Origin: Bifidobacterium colobi
GTDB lineage: Bacteria; Actinomycetota; Actinomycetes; Actinomycetales; Bifidobacteriaceae
Direction of reading: 5' to 3'
DNA: 61,184 bases
Assembly: GCF_018555455.1 (NCBI RefSeq)
Contig: NZ_JAFEJU010000011.1
Span: 1-61,184, forward strand
Under the pieces are notes generated by a model. It did not search any database. It was not told the DNA's origin and saw nothing but the letters and a program-made list of their open reading frames with translations. Every line of letters begins with the position of its first letter. The first letter of the stretch is position 1. Both the position numbers and the translations under genes were made by a program. Shown here one piece after another: positions 20,699 to 30,557 of the stretch.

Positions 20699-21079
20699 AT
20701 GTTGCAGATGCGCGTATATAAGGAGATCGCCAATGTCGAGGCGAAGGTGATGTGGGGGCTGAGCTGGCGCCAACTGGCGGCCGCCGCATGCATGCTCGTC
20801 CTGGGCGGAGGTGAGGCGGCGTTGTTCTGGTCGTTGGGCTTGTCCGATCTGGGGTCGTATCTGCTGTTTGCGGTTTGCCTGCCGTTCGCGCTGTGGGGTT
20901 GGTGGCGTCCGAAAGGGCTGAAGCCTGAACGGTATCTGGGATACATGCTGCGCCAGCGTTTCGGTCCGAAGGTCTACCTGCTCGAACCCTATGTTCCCGC
21001 GAGGTTTCCCGGCAAACCGTCGTTGAAGGAGAAGGCCCGTAGACGAATCAGGGGAAGGCAGGTACGTCGTCATGTCTGA
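20699..21079 (+). CDS. PrgI family protein (VirB3-like)
   Basis: A 126-residue protein: MLQMRVYKEIANVEAKVMWG is the PrgI N-terminal signature, two close membrane spans follow (residues about 24-45 and 49-67), and then a basic cytoplasmic tail. PrgI proteins stand in for VirB3 and are always next to VirB4. AAAGGA precedes the start and the 3' end overlaps the VirB4 gene by 8 nt, so the two are coupled. Confidence 0.88.
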   Translation: MLQMRVYKEIANVEAKVMWGLSWRQLAAAACMLVLGGGEAALFWSLGLSDLGSYLLFAVCLPFALWGWWRPKGLKPERYLGYMLRQRFGPKVYLLEPYVPARFPGKPSLKEKARRRIRGRQVRRHV

Positions 21080-23468
21080 CATCAGTGGCAGCAAGGCGGT
21101 CAAAGGCAACGGTAAGCGACATGGAAAGGTCGGGAACAGGCGGTCCGGGAATCGTCGCATGCCTCGTTCGTCGAAGGAGTTGCTTGGCTATGATTCGATG
21201 CTGTCCAATGGCATCGTGTTCCTTGGCGGCGACCGGTGGAGCGTGTCGCTGCGGATCAGCGACATCAATTATCAGGTCGCGACCCAGGATCAGCAGCTGG
21301 ATGTCGTGGACCGGTGGGGTCGTTTCCTGAATTCGATCGGCGAGAACATGGGAGTCCAGATCACGGTCGCCACGCGCATGCTGGATCCCGAGGAGGTGAC
21401 GCGCAGTATCGCCATGTCGCTTCGGAGCGATGCGTTGGATGGATTGCGCGGGGACTTCAACCGCAATGTGCGTCGGCGTCTCGCCGGGCGTTCGCAGGGC
21501 GCGGTGACGGACAAGTATCTGACGTTGACGTTGCGTGAGCGGGACGGGGAACGGGCGGTCACGCTGCTGAACCGTGCCGCGTTGCGTGCCACGGCGCAAC
21601 TGCGGTCGGTGGGCGGCTGCGTCGGCGTCCGCTTGAACCGGCAGTCGCGTCTGGCGGTATTGCACGGGATGCTGCGGCACGGTGTCCGGTTCTCGTTCAC
21701 CGAGGATGGCTTCCTGAAATCGCATGGCATGTCCACGAAGGATTATGTGGCCCCGTTCGCCGTGGATGTGTCGGATCGCCGTCGGCTCCGGTTGAGCTCG
21801 GGCACTGCGGAGGTGTGGCATCAGTGTCTGTTGGTGCGTGACTTCCCGGATTATCTGAGCGATCAGCTGGTGTCGTCCATCACGGACATCAAGGCGGATA
21901 TCACGGTCGGCATCCACCTGTCCCCGCGGGGCAAGGCCGAGGGGTTGAAGCTCGTGAACCGGACGATCGCCGAAATGGATATGCAGGCCATCGACGAGCG
22001 GCGCAAGAACCGCAAACAGCATCTGCCCGAGGACATGTTGCCTCATGATCTTCAGGAATCTATGGCTCAGGCGGGTGAGCTGCGTGATGATCTGGAGCAT
22101 AACGGCGACCGTCTGGTGGATTCCCTGATGATTGTGGACGTGTCGGCGGACAGTCGTGAGCAGCTGGACCAGACGGTTCGTGACGTGACGGCCGCGATCG
22201 ATGGGCAGTCGTGTGTGGCCGAGACCTTGGCCTACATGCAGGTGGATGGGCTGAACGCCGTGCTGCCGTTGGGGAATCCTCTGCCGCCGATGCGTCGCAC
22301 GCTGACCACGTCGAGTGCGGCGATTCTGGTGCCGTTCACGTCGCAGGAGCTGTTCGAGCCGGGCGGGGTGTTCCATGGGGCGAACGCCCGCACCGGCAAC
22401 CCTGTGGTCATCGATCGCACGCAAGGCATGAACGGCAACGGATTCATCTTAGGAACGACGGGTTCGGGCAAGAGTCAGGCGGCGAAGAACGAGATAACCC
22501 AGATCTATCTGACTCGTCTGGACGATGATCTGATCGTCATCGACCCGGAACGTGAGTTCACGCCGTTGTGCACCGGTCTTGGCGGTGAACGGGTCGAGAT
22601 CGGGGAATCGTCGCGCGCGCATATCAATGCGTTGGATATCGAGTATGAGGATGATTCCGAGGGTGATCCGATACGGTCGAAATGTGCGAGCGTGCTGAAC
22701 ATGCTCGGCGTGCTGATCGGCGGGCGGGATGGCATCGACCGCATGCAGCGCAGTCTGATCGATCGTACGGTCATCGGCATGTATCGCGAGGTGCGGGAGC
22801 ATCCGGAACTGGGCATGCCAACGCTCGTCACCCTGCATGATCGTCTCACGGCTTTGAGTGAGCCAGGTGCCCATGATGCCGCGCGAGCATTGGAGATTTA
22901 CGCGACCGGCAGTCTGAACGCCTTCGCCCATGTCACCGATGTGAATACGTCCAGCCGGTTCCTGGTCTATGACGTTTCCGGTCTGGGAGCGGAGTTGCGT
23001 ACGTTCGGTATGCTCGTCGTTCTGGATCAGATATGGAACCGGGTCGTCAGGAATCGCCGTCTCGGCCGGCGCACCTGGCTGTGGGTGGACGAGTTCCATC
23101 TGCTGTTCTCGAACCGGTATGCGGCCGAATACTTCCTGCGCCTGTACAAGCGCGCCCGTAAATGGGGTTTGTGCCCCACCGGCATTACGCAGAACATCGA
23201 GGAGCTGCTGGCCAATCAGGATGCGCGTCTGATGCTCGCGAACAGCGACTTCCTGTTGCTGCTGAACCAGACCGCCACGGATGCTGACGCCTTGTGCGAG
23301 CTGCTGAAGCTGTCCGATGAGCAGCGGGCGTTCTTCACCGGGGTGCAGCCCGGTCAGGGCATGGCCAAGAGCGGCACTGCGTTCATACCGTTCGATGGGC
23401 GTATCGATGCCGATAGTCTGCTTTACCGGTTGTATACCACGAAATTCGAGGATCGGAAGCCCGAATGA
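21072..23468 (+). CDS. VirB4/TraE-like T4SS ATPase
   Basis: A 798-residue conjugation ATPase of normal size that powers pilus or channel assembly. Walker A GTTGSGKS is near residue 461, Walker B TWLWVDEFHLLF near residue 675, and the downstream GLCPTGITQNIEELL and LLLLNQTATD motifs are in place. An N-terminal CagE/TrbE-like domain occupies the first 420 residues. It overlaps PrgI at its start and the cell-wall hydrolase at its end (ATGA). All key motifs are intact, in contrast to the coupling protein at 31 kb. Confidence 0.93.
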   Translation: MSDISGSKAVKGNGKRHGKVGNRRSGNRRMPRSSKELLGYDSMLSNGIVFLGGDRWSVSLRISDINYQVATQDQQLDVVDRWGRFLNSIGENMGVQITVATRMLDPEEVTRSIAMSLRSDALDGLRGDFNRNVRRRLAGRSQGAVTDKYLTLTLRERDGERAVTLLNRAALRATAQLRSVGGCVGVRLNRQSRLAVLHGMLRHGVRFSFTEDGFLKSHGMSTKDYVAPFAVDVSDRRRLRLSSGTAEVWHQCLLVRDFPDYLSDQLVSSITDIKADITVGIHLSPRGKAEGLKLVNRTIAEMDMQAIDERRKNRKQHLPEDMLPHDLQESMAQAGELRDDLEHNGDRLVDSLMIVDVSADSREQLDQTVRDVTAAIDGQSCVAETLAYMQVDGLNAVLPLGNPLPPMRRTLTTSSAAILVPFTSQELFEPGGVFHGANARTGNPVVIDRTQGMNGNGFILGTTGSGKSQAAKNEITQIYLTRLDDDLIVIDPEREFTPLCTGLGGERVEIGESSRAHINALDIEYEDDSEGDPIRSKCASVLNMLGVLIGGRDGIDRMQRSLIDRTVIGMYREVREHPELGMPTLVTLHDRLTALSEPGAHDAARALEIYATGSLNAFAHVTDVNTSSRFLVYDVSGLGAELRTFGMLVVLDQIWNRVVRNRRLGRRTWLWVDEFHLLFSNRYAAEYFLRLYKRARKWGLCPTGITQNIEELLANQDARLMLANSDFLLLLNQTATDADALCELLKLSDEQRAFFTGVQPGQGMAKSGTAFIPFDGRIDADSLLYRLYTTKFEDRKPE

Positions 23469-25057
23469 GACCCGTCACCTCCGACTCATTCCACGCCACG
23501 CGCAATCTCGTTCGGCCGAACGGCATGATTCATGGTTTGAAAGTCCGTCATGTTAATGGACTCTCCCATGGCCCAGTGTTGGCCGGGCTGAAACAGCCAC
23601 GAACCACCATCAGGAACAATCAATCCGAAGTATCGCGCCCGACCGGCATAACAACCGTCAGCGTTTTGGAACGTGGTGTGAATGCGACACGATCCGTGCT
23701 TGAATCGCAATCGACACAGACGGAGACCAGCGAGGACGACAACCCGTTATCATCAATGGTCCCCGCAAATCGGGTACGCGACGGCGTGACCGGTATTATT
23801 CGCACAAGACATGCGGCAAGAGGTTCAACGGCACGTGCCACGGCAGGAAGAACGGCTTCGGTTCGTGCCAGACGTGCGAAGCGTTCCGGCAAGACCGTAC
23901 GATCGGGTGTCCAGGGGGCCGAATCCGCTGCCAGAGCTTCGACGCAGATTGCACGACAAGTCACGCAGACGGTTTCTCGATCCGTGACGGCGGTGAAGGC
24001 CGGTGTCGCGGCATCTGCATCGGCTGCGGTCAGCGTTCCATTTCTATTGGGCGCGGCGGCGGTGCTGATGGTCTTCAGCCTGCTGTTGTGGTTCATACCC
24101 ACCGTTGCCGTCGGAGATGACGGAGGTTGCGAGGCCAGCGCGATCGAGGTCCCGGACGAGGCGAAGCCATGGGTAAGCGAGGCGGCCCGATCAAGCGGAT
24201 TGAGCGCTGATTTCATCGCGGCGATCATGAAGCAGGAATCCGGTTTCCGACCGGATGCGTATGCCGACGACAGCAACGGCGGAACATGGGGATTGTTGCA
24301 GATGAGCAGGAGCGTATGGCGCGGTGTACATCCCGAAGGCGCCGACCAGACGCCACCTGAAGGCATCACCGAACCCATGGTCCACGCCCATTACGGCGGC
24401 ATGTATCTGAAAAACCGCTTGGAAGGCGTCAAACAACTCAAGGCCAAGCACCCAGGCATGCCGTTCGCCGAACTTGACGACCTGACGGCTTTGGTCATCG
24501 CCCATAACGCGGGCGAAGGCAACCTCATGAGGTACCCGGATATTCCCAACATCACCAAACGGTATCTCGACAACGTGAAGCCAGCGATTGATGCGGGAGG
24601 CGGCTGTTCGGCCACGGCAGGACGAACCATCGGCAAGCTCACGCCACCGTTGGTCATGCAGCCCGGCACATTGAACGTGGATGTGGCGGCGACCGGTACG
24701 CCCGTGGGCAAGATCACCACCTATGAGACCGGCCAATGCACATGGTGGGCGGCCGCTCGCCGATTGCAGATCGGCAAACCGGTGGACGGATACATGGGCG
24801 ACGGCTGGATGTGGGCGTCAAGCGCCAGAAAATTCGGATATCCGACGGGCGGCGGCATACAGCTCGGTGACGTGGCGAGCTTCGCCAAAGGCTATCTCGG
24901 CGCAAGCGCCGATTATGGACACGTCGCCATTGTTGAGGAAATCAAGGACGACGGCAGCATTATTGTCAGCGAATCCGGCGGCGGCCTCCCATACGCATGG
25001 CTCAGGACCCTTACCAAAGAGCAGGCCAACAATCCCAGCATCACTTACATCCACTAA
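23465..25057 (+). CDS. VirB1-like cell-wall hydrolase (SLT + CHAP)
   Basis: A 530-residue bifunctional peptidoglycan hydrolase. The first 180 residues are a basic, low-complexity cytoplasmic part; a membrane span at about 182-205 (SVPFLLGAAAVLMVFSLLLW) anchors it. Next comes a lytic-transglycosylase domain (FIAAIMKQESGF catalytic Glu, then GTWGLLQM and ALVIAHNAGEGN), and a C-terminal CHAP amidase (GQCTWWAA Cys and DYGHVAIVEE His). It opens the wall for the conjugation channel. It starts on the VirB4 stop (ATGA). This architecture is standard for Gram-positive T4SS. Confidence 0.9.
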   Translation: MRPVTSDSFHATRNLVRPNGMIHGLKVRHVNGLSHGPVLAGLKQPRTTIRNNQSEVSRPTGITTVSVLERGVNATRSVLESQSTQTETSEDDNPLSSMVPANRVRDGVTGIIRTRHAARGSTARATAGRTASVRARRAKRSGKTVRSGVQGAESAARASTQIARQVTQTVSRSVTAVKAGVAASASAAVSVPFLLGAAAVLMVFSLLLWFIPTVAVGDDGGCEASAIEVPDEAKPWVSEAARSSGLSADFIAAIMKQESGFRPDAYADDSNGGTWGLLQMSRSVWRGVHPEGADQTPPEGITEPMVHAHYGGMYLKNRLEGVKQLKAKHPGMPFAELDDLTALVIAHNAGEGNLMRYPDIPNITKRYLDNVKPAIDAGGGCSATAGRTIGKLTPPLVMQPGTLNVDVAATGTPVGKITTYETGQCTWWAAARRLQIGKPVDGYMGDGWMWASSARKFGYPTGGGIQLGDVASFAKGYLGASADYGHVAIVEEIKDDGSIIVSESGGGLPYAWLRTLTKEQANNPSITYIH

Positions 25058-25079
25058 TCCTGAGGGGAAAGAAGGAATC

Positions 25080-26318
25080 ATGCGTCGTATCAATCCCAAA
25101 CTTGATTCATACGAGCTTGCCGATTTGATGAGTGATTCTGACAACTGGGATCTTCTTGCGCAAATCCACGATCATCCCAGTACATGGCCGGAACTCGGAC
25201 AATGGGCTGCACATGCCATCGCACATCCCGAAACCGCTGGGGCCCCACCGGAACCGCTGCCAGATAGAAAACCCAAACATCGGCTGCTGCCCATCACACC
25301 CATCATCGACGATGAGCTGCCTCGCGATACACGGAACAACAGCACTCCCGTATCCAAGCTTGACAAACGGACAGGAACGACGATAGACACACCAATGAGG
25401 GTCGGGGAACATGTCGAGGATGATGCGTCCTTGGCGGAATTATCGGCTGACGACGCGGATGAGGTAGCCGTCCATCGGCATATCCCCTTTACCCGCATCG
25501 CCGGCATTATGCTCGCTCTGGTCATCGTAACGGGATTAGCCACAGGCCTTGTCATGGCGAAGAGGAACTACGACCATCGGGAAGCGCTCACGTCATGCAA
25601 TCACGCAATTGAGCAATCTGACATAGTGCGGATTGAATGGGACAAGGCATTGAAACAGGCGGAACCATACGCGAAGCTTCAGGATAAAGACGTGCGGGAT
25701 CCGAAGTCTTTGGAACTGCTCGGTAAAATCATGCAATATCAACCATTGGCCTCAACAGAAAATTGCGATCCGAGTCTGACGGCCGACCGTCTCGACCGCA
25801 CTCGTGCGGAAACAGAGAAAGCTAACAGCCAGCTCAGAATCCAGATCAGGAACCTGCATGACACGGTTGACACGGTCAAGACGTCACAGGAACAACAACA
25901 GATCGACAACGCGCGGAGCCTACTGAGCCAAACCATTGAAGACTCCGATAGGCTCTACAAAGAATCCGAGAACAAGGTCAGAGACGACAACACCCGTGCA
26001 CGGCTCAGTGAGCAGATCACCCGTGCACGACTCATGATGCGCGACCATCAGGATCTTGATGTCTATAACAGAATCATCCAGGACCTCAACGAAGTCATGC
26101 AAATCGTCCGGGATTCCATGACGGCTGTAGAGAACAAGGAAATATCTGATGTGGGCCGTTCGGATGGTTCCACACAGCCGGAATCGGAATCCCAGTCATT
26201 GAACCGGCAGCCTGCACCATCATCGGAAGAGTTATCTCCGTCACTTATGCAGGGCAATCCGACCTGGGATGCGCCCGGGCAATCGGCAATCCCCCCATTT
26301 CCTAATAAGCTGAGATAA
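25080..26318 (+). CDS. Membrane protein with variant leucine-rich-repeat-like N-terminus
   Basis: A 412-residue protein starting [20 protein letters not shown] after GAAGGA. The first 55 residues (alternating D-x-x-x-L-A and P-x-x-W-P-E-L) resemble the variant leucine-rich repeat found in bifidobacterial membrane proteins. A span lies at about 137-159 ([20 protein letters not shown]). The outside part (200-340) is rich in charged heptads and probably coiled coil, ending in a Ser/Pro/Gln-rich tail. It is last in the T4SS operon, the position of accessory VirB8-like or wall-spanning proteins. No known T4SS family is recognised with certainty. Confidence 0.6.
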   Translation: MRRINPKLDSYELADLMSDSDNWDLLAQIHDHPSTWPELGQWAAHAIAHPETAGAPPEPLPDRKPKHRLLPITPIIDDELPRDTRNNSTPVSKLDKRTGTTIDTPMRVGEHVEDDASLAELSADDADEVAVHRHIPFTRIAGIMLALVIVTGLATGLVMAKRNYDHREALTSCNHAIEQSDIVRIEWDKALKQAEPYAKLQDKDVRDPKSLELLGKIMQYQPLASTENCDPSLTADRLDRTRAETEKANSQLRIQIRNLHDTVDTVKTSQEQQQIDNARSLLSQTIEDSDRLYKESENKVRDDNTRARLSEQITRARLMMRDHQDLDVYNRIIQDLNEVMQIVRDSMTAVENKEISDVGRSDGSTQPESESQSLNRQPAPSSEELSPSLMQGNPTWDAPGQSAIPPFPNKLR

Positions 26319-26453
26319 AGTGCGTCAATATGAATCAGATTAACCTACAAGAATAAGCAAGGAATAATGCGATGGCTTTAGTTAGGTCTCTATGCCAATC
26401 TGTTTAGAAGATATCAATTTAAGAACGAAAAGGGCGTCTAGTTAACGAGGGGC

Positions 26454-26491
26454 TTTTGTGGAATGGAACAAGTAGCGTCCATTCCACAAAA
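26454..26491. terminator. Strong hairpin after the T4SS operon
   Basis: TTTTGTGGAATGGA pairs perfectly with TCCATTCCACAAAA across a 10-nt loop. The A/T-flanked stem works as an intrinsic terminator in both directions, between the convergent T4SS operon and the ABC cassette. The rest of 26319-26633 is AT-rich and shows no gene; base composition falls sharply here at the border of the foreign cassette. Confidence 0.7.
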
Positions 26492-26633
26492 ATATGGTAT
26501 CAGTCATCTAGTCAACAGTGCAGCCGAAAGCATGCAGGTTAAATCCCGCAATCGTAAAACAGCTCACAGTCAAACGGCATTACCTAACTATAATTTGAAT
26601 TCGAGGTAATCATTTATAACACTAACAATGTAG

Positions 26634-27413
26634 TTAAAAACCAAAACCTCTAATATTGTCAAATCGACGACTAATAAGGGAACACAATACCCATAAAATA
26701 TAGGTAAGCAATAACCAAACTAAAGACAAGATAAGGATTGCCAAAAAATAAATATCCCCATAAACTCCATTCGCAACCTTTCGCATGGAATCAGTCAGCC
26801 ATGTAGAAGGAAACACTTCGGAAACCACCCTCAATGCGGGCGGAAAAATACTTACCGGCGCAACGGCTCCAGAAAGTATGGGAAGTGCGTATTCCAAAAA
26901 GTTGCTAACCCACAATGCGTCATGAAACAGCAACGACAACCCAGAAAACAATATGCCAACAATTATAGAAGTACAAATAGAGAAAATAAGAATTATTATA
27001 GTATAAACTAATTGTCTAGCATTAAACGATTCTTTTTGAGACAGTAACAATGCAAACGCAATGGAAGAAGTCCCACTAATGGAAGACGCACAAAAGAGAG
27101 AAAGAAACCTACCTAACCCTTTTGCAAAAGGGCTATTTCCCTTCATGAGGATATATGGCTGAACGCCAGAGAAACGATCATAAGCAAAAATGTAGGCCGT
27201 GTTCGTAATTGTCTTTACGCAACATACATTAATAGTAGCAGCTAATATAGAAGAAAAAATCTCAACATTCACTCCTCCAGAATAGGCAAATAAAGCATAA
27301 AATAATGACGATAGTGAAGGGCTAATTATAAGCATCACCAAAAACGAAATTTTTGAATCACATCCAGGAATAAGTCGCCAAAAAATCAAAAAAGAATTAA
27401 CTGTACTCTTCAC
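26634..27413 (-). CDS. ABC-2-type transporter permease (second)
   Basis: A 259-residue integral membrane protein with six hydrophobic segments and the ABC-2 layout; ILSGAVAPVSIFPPALRVVS before the last span is the typical re-entrant segment. It starts at GTG overlapping the stop of the first permease (GTGA), so the two are coupled. Codons are AT-rich, unlike the surrounding transfer genes. It pairs with the other permease and the ATPase two genes upstream to form an exporter. Confidence 0.85.
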   Translation of the reverse strand: MKSTVNSFLIFWRLIPGCDSKISFLVMLIISPSLSSLFYALFAYSGGVNVEIFSSILAATINVCCVKTITNTAYIFAYDRFSGVQPYILMKGNSPFAKGLGRFLSLFCASSISGTSSIAFALLLSQKESFNARQLVYTIIILIFSICTSIIVGILFSGLSLLFHDALWVSNFLEYALPILSGAVAPVSIFPPALRVVSEVFPSTWLTDSMRKVANGVYGDIYFLAILILSLVWLLLTYILWVLCSLISRRFDNIRGFGF

Positions 27414-28168
27414 GATAATGATAAATCCCCCTTAATTCTGGCATGATTGATAGCGTTCTTAAGTCCAAATGCGCCAATCAATATATATATAAAAGATAAA
27501 AAACAGCACAAAAAAATAAATATAAGTTCTTTAGGGACAATCGAATTAAAACGAGCTACCCTAACAGCTGAAGTCAGAGGATGAATAAAAGCAATTTCTT
27601 TAAGCAATGGAGGAAATGTATCAGTTGGTACTACAATTCCACATAACATCCATACTGGAACCAGTATCAATGGTTCAAAGGAGCTAGCGTGTCTAGAATA
27701 TACAAATAGCGTAGACAACAAAACCGCCGAAGCAACGCATGCTAGAACCGCTAACAGCAATCCTATTACCTGATTAGGTGTGACATCCGGAAACCGCTGA
27801 TAGGAAAGTAAGGATAAAAGATAAGTACAAAAAAAGGAAATGGGAACGGCAACGAGTCCGATTAGCGCCGCGCTGATCATCAGAGAAAGAAATACGGACC
27901 ACGACGGTAATGTACTAAGAGCTAGATATTGGAGAACCCCTTGAAACCTTTGGAAGGCAATTAGTCCGGTCGCGGTTGTTGTTGTTCCCCATAAACCACT
28001 TATAGATGCATTAAACAATAAATCGTCCTTCAAAGTCCAGCGGGAACCCATAACAGACAACAAAAAGAAAGACAAAGGTAATATTACCGAAGTTTGTCTA
28101 AAAAAAGACGTGCTCCATAGATTTTTCACATGAAAGCAAATCATATTTATAATTTTTTTAACAATCAT
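27410..28168 (-). CDS. ABC-2-type transporter permease (first)
   Basis: A 252-residue protein with six spans. VPVWMLCGIVVPTDTFPPLL is the ABC-2 segment before the final spans, equivalent to the one in the second permease, so the pair look like ancient paralogues. The start is an ATG or a TTG 6 nt earlier, right behind the ATPase stop. It forms a heteromeric exporter with the neighbouring permease and ATPase. AT-rich. Confidence 0.85.
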   Translation of the reverse strand: MIVKKIINMICFHVKNLWSTSFFRQTSVILPLSFFLLSVMGSRWTLKDDLLFNASISGLWGTTTTATGLIAFQRFQGVLQYLALSTLPSWSVFLSLMISAALIGLVAVPISFFCTYLLSLLSYQRFPDVTPNQVIGLLLAVLACVASAVLLSTLFVYSRHASSFEPLILVPVWMLCGIVVPTDTFPPLLKEIAFIHPLTSAVRVARFNSIVPKELIFIFLCCFLSFIYILIGAFGLKNAINHARIKGDLSLS

Positions 28169-28176
28169 TTTCAACC

Positions 28177-29160
28177 CTAACGTTTCTCCATGATGGACAG
28201 ATATACTTCCTCAAGAGTAGGCGGGCGCCTTCCAACAAACCGAAGAGATGGGGAACTTAGCACTCTGCCTATAGTCATCTCATCCGGTTCCTTATCCTTC
28301 CATGCAATGTCAATAAAGTACTGATTCCCCCGCAGGCTTTCAGAAACCCCTTGTATTTGTTTCATACCTAACAACAGTCTCTTTGACTCATCTCTCTTCC
28401 ATTCATTAACGGGAAGAGTAAAGATACAAACTCCATCAAGATTGATATCTTCGGCGATTTTACTGATCGTACCTCTAGCTATGACACGTCCCTTAGAGAG
28501 AATATTTACGGAATCAGATAGAGCTTCCGCTTCACTCATTGAATGAGTCGTGAGAAGAATCCCCTTACCTTCATTGCGCAAATCGTCAATAATACCGCGT
28601 ATTTGCATAGCATGTTCTGGATCCAAGCCAATTGTCGGCTCGTCCAGTAGCAGAAGCGGAGCTTGTTCAATTATTGCCCTTGCAATATGAAGCCGTTGGA
28701 TCATTCCACGAGAATAGGTTTCAACGTTAGAGTTCGCTTTATCAAGGAGATTTACTTTATCAAGTGCCGCAGTAATTCTATTGTCCATTTCATGCAAAGG
28801 AACATCAGCAAGTTGCGCAAAAAAATATAAATTAGCGATAGCAGAGGATCTCATATAGAATCCTCTATCACCTCCAAGTAATAAGGCAACATGCTTCCTT
28901 GCTCCAATGGGATCCTTAATCGCATCAATATCACATATTGAAAGACTGCCGGAATCAGGACAAAGCAACGTTGAGGCAATTTTAATAAAAGTTGTCTTTC
29001 CAGCACCATTAGGACCGAGCATGCAACAGATCTCACTTATTCTTACATTTATTGAGACATTATGCAATACTTGATGAGGAACACCTTGTTTATCCACGAA
29101 GGAACGTGATATGGAATCAGCTCTAAGTATGACGTCGGCATGCCTCAAATCCATATTCAC
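28177..29160 (-). CDS. ABC transporter ATP-binding protein
   Basis: A 327-residue ATPase with all motifs intact: Walker A GPNGAGKTT, signature YSRGMIQR, Walker B LLLLDEPT and the H-loop TTHSMSEAEA. The last 90 residues form a C-terminal domain common in drug or peptide exporters of this class. I place the start at a GTG that overlaps the TPR-gene stop (GTGA) with GAGGAGG 7 nt upstream, rather than the ATG 6 nt later. The cognate permeases follow. The substrate is likely the small peptide encoded at the head of the cassette, by context only. Confidence 0.88.
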   Translation of the reverse strand: MNMDLRHADVILRADSISRSFVDKQGVPHQVLHNVSINVRISEICCMLGPNGAGKTTFIKIASTLLCPDSGSLSICDIDAIKDPIGARKHVALLLGGDRGFYMRSSAIANLYFFAQLADVPLHEMDNRITAALDKVNLLDKANSNVETYSRGMIQRLHIARAIIEQAPLLLLDEPTIGLDPEHAMQIRGIIDDLRNEGKGILLTTHSMSEAEALSDSVNILSKGRVIARGTISKIAEDINLDGVCIFTLPVNEWKRDESKRLLLGMKQIQGVSESLRGNQYFIDIAWKDKEPDEMTIGRVLSSPSLRFVGRRPPTLEEVYLSIMEKR

Positions 29161-30344
29161 TGCTTTTCCTCCTCGCACTCATTCATGGATTCAACATATT
29201 CAAATCCCGCTGGATCTTCGTTAATAGACTTCAAGAAATAAACAGATTTTTGTAAATCATCAATTTTCCAGTAGTCTACAGATAAAATCTTTCGAGTATT
29301 ATTAAGCGCCGAAACAACACCATTACGGGCAAATAATGGCACAGCAGCTTTCAATGTTGCTATCGATTTTTGATAATCTCCCATTAGATACTCTATGTAT
29401 CCCCTTGCGCCAAGCACTTCACAAAGGTAATCTGGGTGATTGTCTTTTACCCAATTCTGGTGATTGCAAAGTCGTTCATAGGCAGTTTTTAAATCTCCTT
29501 TAAGAACATCAATCTGACTACGATTGATAATTACCTGATCATAATATCGTTTTCTTTCATCATCGCCGACAGTTACAAGATTTTTGACACAGTAAAGTTC
29601 GTTACAAGCTTTATCGATTAGAGTTAACGCATCGTCATTCTTATGTAATCGTAAATATGCCAACGCCAATAGATTATTGGAAACACCTTGCAGGGCCAAT
29701 GAATCGTCTTCTGATATTTCATGATTTATTTCAGCTTTATTAATATCGTTAATACCAGATTGTATTATATTCACGCCTTCACTGTATTTTTTTCTTCGTT
29801 TTATCACATACGCCGCATGTCTGATTTTAGCAAAAGTCTTCTTTACTACATCATATTCCTTTGTGCTTTCTATCATTGAATATACATTTTCGGCTTTGTT
29901 GTCATTATCATATCCAATAGCTTCGGCAATATATGTTTTAAGCGTATAATCTGACACGAGATGTGGTTCCGTAATCATTATTTTTGCAATATTGGATGCG
30001 GATTCCCACTCTCCGGAATAGTTTATCAGCACATCAAAATCATGACATATTTTTTTATTTGAAAAGTCTATTGATTCGCAATATTTACGATATGCATCTA
30101 TATCAAGTCTATTGGAATAAAAAATAGATGATGGGATAAATTTCTTCCTCATCTCAGCAAAGAAGATTTTCGGATCAGGCTTGATTCTAACACCTAGATC
30201 GGTTGCATAATTCTGAGCACAGAATGGCCTATCCGCAATTGGGGCGCAGACGGAGGCATACAGCGATCGCTTATATACAACGTTCGGGATTTCTTCATTT
30301 GAATTCAGGATATAATTTGCGATATTTTGAATTTCAGATAACAT
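29157..30344 (-). CDS. TPR-repeat protein of the peptide cassette
   Basis: A 395-residue soluble, all-helical protein. From about residue 150 to the end there are tandem helical hairpins with TPR spacing (LALAYLRLHKNDDALTLIDK; ARGYIEYLMGDYQKSIATLK). The first 120 residues are different, contain most of the cysteines, and have no HTH, so it is not a classical RRNPP regulator. It shares an operon with the peptide gene upstream and overlaps the ABC ATPase downstream. A role in peptide recognition, chaperoning or immunity is possible. GC is low (about 35%). I do not recognise a named family. Confidence 0.7.
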   Translation of the reverse strand: MLSEIQNIANYILNSNEEIPNVVYKRSLYASVCAPIADRPFCAQNYATDLGVRIKPDPKIFFAEMRKKFIPSSIFYSNRLDIDAYRKYCESIDFSNKKICHDFDVLINYSGEWESASNIAKIMITEPHLVSDYTLKTYIAEAIGYDNDNKAENVYSMIESTKEYDVVKKTFAKIRHAAYVIKRRKKYSEGVNIIQSGINDINKAEINHEISEDDSLALQGVSNNLLALAYLRLHKNDDALTLIDKACNELYCVKNLVTVGDDERKRYYDQVIINRSQIDVLKGDLKTAYERLCNHQNWVKDNHPDYLCEVLGARGYIEYLMGDYQKSIATLKAAVPLFARNGVVSALNNTRKILSVDYWKIDDLQKSVYFLKSINEDPAGFEYVESMNECEEEKQ

Positions 30345-30361
30345 TTTTCTTTACCAATACC

Positions 30362-30412
30362 TAATCGGTGGTATGCCCGCAATCATCCAGATTGCGGGCA
30401 TACCACCGATTA
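30362..30412 (-). terminator. 22-bp-stem hairpin between the peptide gene and the TPR gene
   Basis: The bases at 30362-30383 and 30391-30412 are perfect inverted repeats of 22 bp with a 7-nt loop. There is no T-run on the minus strand, so it is best read as a partial terminator or mRNA stabiliser directly behind the peptide gene. Such an element would make peptide mRNA far more abundant than exporter mRNA. Confidence 0.75.
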
Positions 30413-30418
30413 ATTCAA

Positions 30419-30535
30419 TCAGGCTCCATGCTGCCAAACTACAAGATTCTCAGCAAAAACTTTATCCGTTTTCTTGAGCTCTTCTTCATACTTCTGGAGC
30501 ATGGATTCATTTGCCTCAGTTGCATTATTGTTCAT
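30419..30535 (-). CDS. Candidate exported or precursor peptide (38 aa)
   Basis: AAGGAGGTGAGAA directly precedes the ATG, the strongest ribosome site of the window. The product starts MNNNATEANESMLQKYEEEL, a charged leader-like helix, and ends ENLVVWQHGA, a short hydrophobic/aromatic tail. It has no cysteine and no signal peptide. It heads an operon with a TPR protein and a three-gene ABC exporter, separated by a large hairpin, the layout expected for a ribosomally made bacteriocin or signalling peptide. No modification enzyme is visible. I recognise no family. It is too short for routine gene calling. Confidence 0.7.
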   Translation of the reverse strand: MNNNATEANESMLQKYEEELKKTDKVFAENLVVWQHGA

Positions 30536-30557
30536 TTCTCACCTCCTTAGACGGTCG

